NCBI GenBank assembly: GCA_039707465.1
Contig: CM077643.1
Coordinates: 333,704,419-333,768,418 of the forward strand
Length of the DNA stretch: 64,000 nucleotides
Source: Rhabdophis nuchalis
Taxonomy: Eukaryota > Chordata > Lepidosauria > Squamata > Natricidae
Direction of reading: 5' to 3'
The position numbers and the translations under genes were made by a program. Of the stretch, positions 47,601-56,600 are shown piece after piece (position 1 is the first letter of the stretch; every line of letters starts with the position of its first letter). Below the pieces are notes generated by a model, which ran no database searches, was not told where the DNA came from, and saw only the letters and a list, made by a program, of their open reading frames with translations.

Positions 47601-50600
47601 GTTGATCTTATGTATTTCTTAAGATGTAATATTTTTTCATTAGTTTAAGATTAAATAATGAGCTTGAATAATAATTATGTTTGTCTTTTGTCCATAATAG
47701 CTACTGAAACAGATGCGTGGAAGTCTGGATCAAGCCTTTTGGACCCAGGTACAAATCTTTCCACAACGTCTATTAAGCAGCAACAATGTACACGTGTGCA
47801 TATATCATGTGTGCAGGAAACACAAGCATTTTGTTTTTTGTTTTGGTGAAGTTCCTTACTTTCTTTTGAGTCTTCTGCCCCACTCAGTTCATAAAAATAT
47901 ATGCAAATTAAGGCATATAAGCAAATATGTCAGTTAACGTGAAACAGTAAATTGAAGTGCTTTAAGTTAGATTTATACTACACACTCTTGATCAGCTGAT
48001 CAATTTTCATTTAGAACTTTCAGCATTCATTTGCACTCAGGCTGAATTCATCCAGTGCATAAGATGAAATCAAATCATTCTAGGTTTTCAGAGTGGTTTC
48101 ACATTACAAATTACTGCCTAGTGTTGGAAATACACAAAGGGAGTATGCAAGCAAACAAAATTCTTGAATTTGTGTTTGTGTTTGGTTGTTGTGGGTTTTG
48201 TTTCTTTATTTTGGCCAAAGCATCCATTGATGTTCAGACCATTTTAGAAGATCGCCAGTGTTAGATTAATAAACTATACAAGCTGACAGATAGTTCATGG
48301 TGCATAGAAAGTGATTCATTGCAAAAGAATTTCCATCTTAGATAGAGGGAGCTACCAAGATGGAGGATTTCCAAGAGGATTTCCAAGAGGCAATACAAAG
48401 TTGGCCCAGGGATTGTTTGATGCGTGCCAATTATCATTTCAAAGAGAATTATTTTTAGTTGGTATGAGACAACTGTTGCCTGAATAGAGATTTAATGAGC
48501 CCAGACAGCTGTGACGATCTGGTGTTGAAAAAGCTTAATTAGCTTGCCGCAAAGTCCCATGTCAATGAGCTGAGATTCTCAGGACTTGACAATGCCATTT
48601 TAAAGCAAGCCTGGGAACTTGCAGGCCTCCCTGGAAACAGCAACCTTTTCAATCCGCTCTGAGAAATGCTCGTTGGGTGGCCTTCCTGTTCTGAGGTTGC
48701 TGGTGACAGAGCCGGCTTTCAAGGCCACATTGGAAGCCCTGTCTGTGTTTTCGTGAAGATGACAGAAGTTGCTGAGGTGGCCAGGTTGACCTTTTGATTA
48801 GAGAAAAGACAATATCTGTGCTTAGTGCTGACTTGTGGACTTCCCCCCCACAATAAAACAGGAAAAATAAACTGATGGTTTTGACCATTAGACAGGATAG
48901 ATTATAGAAAGAAGAAAGCTTTAAAGAAAGGACGGATCTGTAATTTTAGTCATAAAGATAAGAAGCCATTTCTTTATATGTTTTTTCTTACTTTTCTATT
49001 TTTCGTCTACCTTTTTTCTTTCCTTTTTGTTTTGCACTTTCTCTTTCATGTTCTCCCTTCTCCCTCTATTTTAGTTTGAATGGATTTTTGCTCTTGCTTT
49101 TAAAACTTTCCATAAAATTACATTTTAAAAAAGAGAGCTGTGTCTAAGTAACCTGCATCCCCAACATGTGCTGTGTTATCTGGGATTTAAAAAAGAATTG
49201 CATTTCCCAACTTGCAGTAGCAAAGTGTATGTCCCCCTCCCCCATGATAGTCTTTTAAGACAGGGGTCTCCAACCTTTGCAACTTTAAGTCTGAAGGACT
49301 TCAGCTCCCAGAATTCTCCAGCCAGCAAAGCTGGCTGGAGAATTCTGGGAGCTGAAGTCCTTCAGACTTAAAGTTGCAAAGGTTGGAGACCCCTGTTTTA
49401 AGATCTAGGGGTCTTCAGGCTTTTAGGGGTAAAGTCAGCACTTTAAAGGGGCCCCAAGACCTTGCAAACAGGCAGGCAAGTGGTGCAGCATTTAAGGATT
49501 GGTATTGTGAGATACCCTCAGGCTGACCCACTTAATTGGTGGTAGGGTTCTATGTCCACTTGCGTTGCCAGTGTGTCTCCAGATATAACCTAATTCAGCA
49601 GGTGAAGAATCTAGAATTCCTCAATTGGGTTATTGGTTTTTTTATTTAATCTTTTTTTTTTAATTTTTGTAATATGCGTTTTTTATGTTGTACGCCACCC
49701 TGAGTCCTTGGGAGAAGGGCAGCATATAAGTCCAATAAAACCTAAATCAATTTGGCCCTGCACATTCAGCAGTGCATGTACTGTAGGGCTGGTTCTCAGC
49801 TTGGTGGTAAACATGCCAGAGGTGCCTTCCAGAAGCAGTGTGCTTAGGATACATCTGACATCACTGACGTTTTAGCTTAAGTTTCTAACATTTCACTTGT
49901 ATATAAAAATGTAATGCGGCTAGCCCTTGACTTGTGATTTAGTTGTGTAACCACAGTTCAAAGTTACAACATGCTCAGAAAAAGTGACATACGACCTGTC
50001 TTCAAAGTTATAACCATTGCATCATCCCCATGGTCATGTGATTGCATTGTACGATGGTTCTGGTATCTTATAGTCATGTGATTCTCATTTGCAACCTGCC
50101 CAGCTGGCTTCCAATAAGCAAAGTCAATGGGGGAAGCTGGACTCCCTTACCAATCACATGATTCACTTAAGAACTTCAGAAGAAGTGGGTTGCCAATTTT
50201 TTACTATTGGTTCGGGCACATTTCCGCACAGAAGTGTCCAAGCAGGTGGGCAGAGCCTCCCGTCACCACTACTACCGGTTCACCCAGTCCAGGCCAAATT
50301 GGGAACAACCCATCACTTGTGGTAAAATGTTTGTAAAATTGGGTCCAATCATATGATAATTCACTTAACATCCCCATTGCCTAGCACTTGAAAGTCCAAT
50401 CCCAATTGTGATTGTAAGGCAAAGACCACCTCCACAGATAACTTTTTGTCTCTATCTTGTTGAGACCCAGTTTCTTTGAAAGTGAGTGATGGGACTGAAT
50501 ATATAATAGGTTGAAAACACTGGACTGTAAAGTTTTCTGAGCTCTCCAAGGCAGTTTTACCAGCACACAACTGGACCTATGCTTTACAATCCAATTCTTA

Positions 50601-53600
50601 CAATTTATCTGGATACTGATAGTTCACTCTTGTCTAAAACATGTTCCCTTTCTATGCTGAATCTAGCAGACTGATATTTGATGTGAATGTCTCCTCTTTC
50701 CTAACCTTCAAATTTAATAATATATAACATTGATCATTCTAGGTTTCAGCTCCAAGGAAGACATAGTCCCAAAGCCTTTGAAGCCAGTTTCCCAGGGAAA
50801 TCCAAGTATGTGAATCAGAAATGTATTTAGGTCCTTTCATGATCACCTGTTTTTAGTGGACAACATTTTATTGGCTTGGCATTTCATGAATGAAATCTGC
50901 TTCTTGGTGGGAGCAATGGGGCCAGAGCAAAATCTAGCAGAACTACTAACAGGGACAAATTAATTTCCATTCAGGTTTATTCAAATGTTGATCGTTTATT
51001 AATAAATGCAGATTGCATTTGAGAGATAAATGAGGTGTTATGATTTTAACATAGAACATACAATAGAAGGAGTTGCAAACTCTTTTAATATATTTGTAAT
51101 GTATTTCATCTAATTTATTTTCCTAGATTGCAAAGTTGATTTAGCCTTCTTGATAGATGGGAGCTGGAGCATTGGCAGGCGCCGTTTTCAGATCCAGAAA
51201 CAATTTCTCAAAGATGTATCTCAAGCCTTGGATGTTGGCCCAATAGGGCCTCTCATGGGCATTGTTCAGTATGGGTAATAGTGCATTGTTTTTATAAAAA
51301 CCATGTATTTAAGAAGATAATATAGATTTTAGAATGTGTGTCACACACACACACACACACACACTCATACAGACACACATTTACTTATGCACACAAGCAC
51401 CTACAAAAATAGCAATAAGCTCAAAATATATGTTAGCTAACTCCTATTTGATTAACTCTAACTCCTATTTGATTAATTTTTATGGATTTAGGAGAGTATC
51501 TGACTTTAGATTTACCAACAGATCATAATAATAATAATCTTTATTGTCATTGTAATAATATTGTAATAGAGCATTGGTCAATAGTGGAATGAGGTGGGCA
51601 CTCATTTCTTGTTTTGTGTATTAAATATTATACTCTAAAAATAGATGTAACCCTTCGGGAAGGCCAAAGTAAAAAAAAAGTGTCATAAATTAATGTTCTG
51701 CCTTGGACAGTAACCAAATATATCCAAGAGGTCCAGTAGAATGCCATGAAAGATATAGCAGAAAGGGCAAATTATATATACTCAGTATTTTTTTTCCTTT
51801 GAATATTGCTGATTTGGAATAGCTTATTTTCAATGTGTTCATTTTATTTATATTTAACTTTATTTATATTATGAGTGTATTGGAATAATAAATATGAATC
51901 ATGTGGGGGCGCATGTATGTATGCAAACAACCCAGTTTTAAAATAGCTGGGGTATCAGAATAGATTTTAAAAAATAGATATAAAATTAAACGGATCACTC
52001 CCCAATTCTAACTATTCAAAACTTAACTTCCATTTGATCTTTATATAGTATTATATTTTCCTGGATACATTTCAGAGCTACAAGGGTTCTAAGCTGTGGG
52101 GAAGAGAGAAGGAAGGGAAGCAAGTCTGCACACTCAGAGAGTTCTTTGCCACATGACATACCAACCTCTTAGGGACAAAATATGGGACATGTTTTTGTCT
52201 CAGGTGATAATGGGTTCAGAAAGTTTAATCAGATGCCTTGAGGAAGGACCATCTGAAGTTCCAACATGAAAAACAAAACAAAACAATAGACTACTAATAA
52301 AACTTATGTAAAATTAAGTAGGCATATGTTTATTAAACCAAAGGAGCTGATCTCCGGTTATTTGAAAGGCTGAACAAGATGGAATTAACAGATGGAAGCA
52401 AACAGTAAATTAATAATTCAATATGAATTATTAAACAATTTGAACAATTGGCTATTAATAATTTACTATTGCTATTAATTACTATTAATAATTCATAGCA
52501 AATTATTTCTGCTTTTAAAAAATAATCTCTACAAATTACCCATGAAAATCTAATTGTTTACAAGTAACATTTATGACAAATAAAAGCATAAACTTCAGCA
52601 TTCAGGAACTATTTGTGCATATAATTATTTGCTTGGAGAAAATTACAGTACCTGAAAATTGACTTTATTTACTTTCATTAATGGGCTGCCGTTAATACTG
52701 GGTTTTACATGTTTTTTTCTCTTTGTTTTACAATCAGCGATAATCCTTCTACTGAATTTAACTTGAAGGCCTATGCAAATACCAAGGACTTAAAAAATGC
52801 AATTGAGAAAATATCCCAAAAAGGAGGCTTATCAAATGTTGGTAGGTTGCTGATATGTCATATCAAATTTGCTTAAGAATCAGATGCCAAGATTTGAAGT
52901 TATTGTTTCATCACCTGCTTCATTTATTCTAGACTGTCTTTTCTGATTTGGGGAGAAGAAATGTTCTCCCAATCAACAGTGTTGAATTCTGAAACATGGA
53001 GTGAATGTAAAGATACATTCTATTCAGAAGTGGGATTCAGCCAGTTCGCATCTATTCGGGAGAACCAGTTGTTAACTTTCTAAGCAGTTTGGAGAACCGG
53101 TTGTTGGAAGAAATCTCCTTTTGGTTTTTTTTCTACTTTACAGGGCTGTAAGGAAGGCAGGAAGGAAACATTCTGGTGTTATTTGTAGCCTAAACTTCAT
53201 TGCCCTGCTTACAGAAACTGCCTTATTCCATTGTAACAGCTAAGGCCAAGTGCCCATTGACATGAGTGATGTTGAGTTGGCCCTGCCCACTCAGTCACAT
53301 GACCATCAAGCCTACCCAGCTAGTCATTAGGGCAGAGAACCGGTTGTTAAATTATTTGAATCCCACCACTGATTCTATTCCATTGTATGTTTTGGCATCA
53401 CCATTTGTTGCCCTAGGATTTCAAACAATAATATGCTAGAACTGTACTATTTTCCAGCTTCTAAAATTTATCATGCAGATACTTTATCATCTTGCCACAA
53501 ATCCAAGTAGTTTCTATAGGAACAGAATAGATTAAGATTATTAGATATGTATGTGAAGTTGATATATATCTGTAGCCTCAGACCCATTTGGTTGAGAAAA

Positions 53601-56600
53601 TTATTTGCATCATATGTTTTTAATGGCTATGAATATTTCCATCATAATATAGGCAGAAGATTTATTTCAGCTGTTGTTTCAGGATGAATGCTATTTCTAT
53701 TCACGTTTCAACCACAGCATGTATTCCTATCAAAATCACAGAGCAGATAATTGCTTTACGTCTAATTGAGCCTGATAATAAGAAGCTTCCTACTGATCTG
53801 CTGCATCTTGACATTGGCTTTTGGTTTTTTTTTTATTGGGGTTTGCTTCTGTCCTCTATTTTATCATTTTTAGTCTTAATAATGTGCAATACAATGCCAA
53901 ATAAATAAATAGAAACTAGCTTTTTAAAGATTTACTAAACAACGAACAATTCTTTCTCCTCTACTACCCTCTCACATAGGAAAAGCTTTGTTTTTTGTTA
54001 ACAAAAACTACTTTGAAGATGCCAACGGCAACCGAGGAGGTGCCCCCAATGTGGCTATAGTGTTGGTGGATGGATGGCCCACTGATAAGGTAGAAGAAGC
54101 CTCCAGGCTGGCACGGGAGTCTGGCATTAACATTTTCTTTGTCACCATTGAAGGACCCGATGAAAATGAAAAGAAAAATGTCATTGAGACAAACTTTGTG
54201 GACAAGGTAAGAAGAAAGTGGCAGATTTTGGAGTGTGCGTGTATTATTCTGGGAAAATACAAAGTCTGATCACTTTACCACATATGGCATAACCAGACAA
54301 GAACAAGATTATAGTGGTTTTGCCAAAGTAATTACTTCACAGTCCTGGACTCAGTTCTGCCAAGCATTGTGATATAATGCAATGTACATTAAGTTACCAT
54401 ACTTTTTTAAATTTAAAAACAAAGCTGATGAAAACTGTTCTTGGGCAGTGGATACAGATAGTCCTTGATTTGCAACTGCAATTGGACTCAAAATGTCCAT
54501 TGCTAAGCAAGATAACTGTTAAGTGATCCCCCCACATTTAGACCCTTTCTTGCCATAGCTGTTAAGTGAATCACTGCAGTTAAGTTAGTAACAGGGTTGT
54601 TAAGTGAATCTGGCTTCCCCGTTGACTTTGCTTGTCAGAAGGTGGGAAAATGTGATCACATGACACCAGGACACTGCAACCATCATAAATAAATGCCAGT
54701 TGCCAGCTACATTTTAATCATGTGACCAGGGAATGATGCAACAGTCGTAAGTGCAACAAATGGTTGTAAGTCACTTTTTTCAGTGTCATTGTAACGGTTA
54801 CTAATGAATGCTCGTAAGTCAGGAACTATCTGTATTTAAAAGAAAGTTAATTAAAAATTGGACAATCCAATAATATGAAAGGGTTTTTATCCTTTGCTTC
54901 TGCAACAGTTCTAACTGGATTCACTATCCCCATACTATATATGCCCATTATTCCCAACAAAGGAAAGTTTCCATTGGAATCCAAAGTTTTTTTCCTCTTA
55001 TTGCAAAACAAACAAAACTAGGTATGGTGAAGTTCTGGTATCGTGCTCATTTTGACTGTCAACTTGGGTACAACAAAATGAAGAATACAACAGTCCAGAG
55101 AGCAAAAGAGGGAAATTGTACAATTCCAGCAGCAACACAGTTTGCAACTGAAAATCTGGAGTTTCAGATTTTGCTTTGTGGACACTCTGTGCCATTTCCT
55201 CCAGGTGGATTTATTTATGAGTGTATTGCAGTACCCATGACAGTTCTGGAGGTACCTTGGTTATAACTTGTCCTCATAAGCTCTAGAGTTTAGACTGGAT
55301 GCATTTTACAGAATGCCTTTTCAATTAAGTAGCATTTTTATGAGCTGGAATTCTTCCCGAAGGCTTGGCAAAGGAAGTCTCCTTCAGAAAGCAAAGTTGA
55401 CATTGAGAAATGGCAAAAATATTTTTTTCTTTCTTGGGCACACCTTCTGATCATTTCGTGCACTTTCCCTCATAGGTTTGCCATGAACTCTGAAGTGCTT
55501 TATATCTTAAAGCTGGGCAGGCTCCAGCTGACTAATGAGTAGTTTTGGTAGGGCAGAGCTACAATGGGCCCTTCTGAGTCATGAATGCAGCACGAATTTG
55601 TATGCACTAATTTATGGTAGTTGCATTTTACAGAGTACAGAACATCATCAATGTACAATCTACTCATATTATAGAACAAAGTTATTTATCTATGTATTTA
55701 TTTCATCAATTTATAAATTAGTTATTACTCAATGAGTAACAACATCCTGATTTTGCAGCACTAAAACTGATCTTGTGTTAAAAACAATCCAAAGCCCTTC
55801 CAATGTATTGGACTTCAATCCTCATAATTTACCACTCAATGTGTAGTCTGGTCATGCTGACTAGAAATTTTGTGAAAGAATTCCAAGAGAGTTCAAGAGA
55901 GTAGCAATAGCAATAGCACTTAGATTATATACTGCTTTGTAGTACTTTACAGCACTTACATACTGTACCACTCCATAGTATTTTACAACATTTTTGAGAG
56001 GTTTACAAATGTTGCTTATTGCCCAGGAGTGAAATTCAGCAGGTCCTGACAGGTTCTGGAGAACCAGTAGTGGAAATTTTGAGTAGTTTCGAAAACCGGC
56101 AAATACCACCTGTGGCTGGCCCCAGAGTGGGTTGGGAATGAAGATTTTTCAATATCCTTCCCCCAGAGGTGGAGAGGGAATGGGGATTTCGCAGTATCCT
56201 TCCCCTGGAGTGGGGTGGGAATGGAGGTTTTGCAGTATCCTTCCGCTGCCATGCCCACCAAGCCCACAGAACCAGTAGTAAAAAAAATGAATTTCACCAC
56301 TGATATTGCCCCCAAAATCTGGGACCTCTTGCTTGCAGAAAGCTATTTTAAAACTGTAATGATAAGCTTTCAGATCTTAGAACACTGATGGAAACCAGCT
56401 GCAAACAGAAATAGCTCCAGATCAGTGCTATTATAAGATTAAACCTAGAAATGTATAAATGGATAAATTTATTTTATGGAAAATAAGTTCATGAGCAAAA
56501 CCATGTAAACAGAGGGAAATCAGGATGTCTACTACAGTAATGATGAAACTGAAACCTAAATGATTTTTATCAAAATTTAGGTAAACTGGTATTACAAAGC

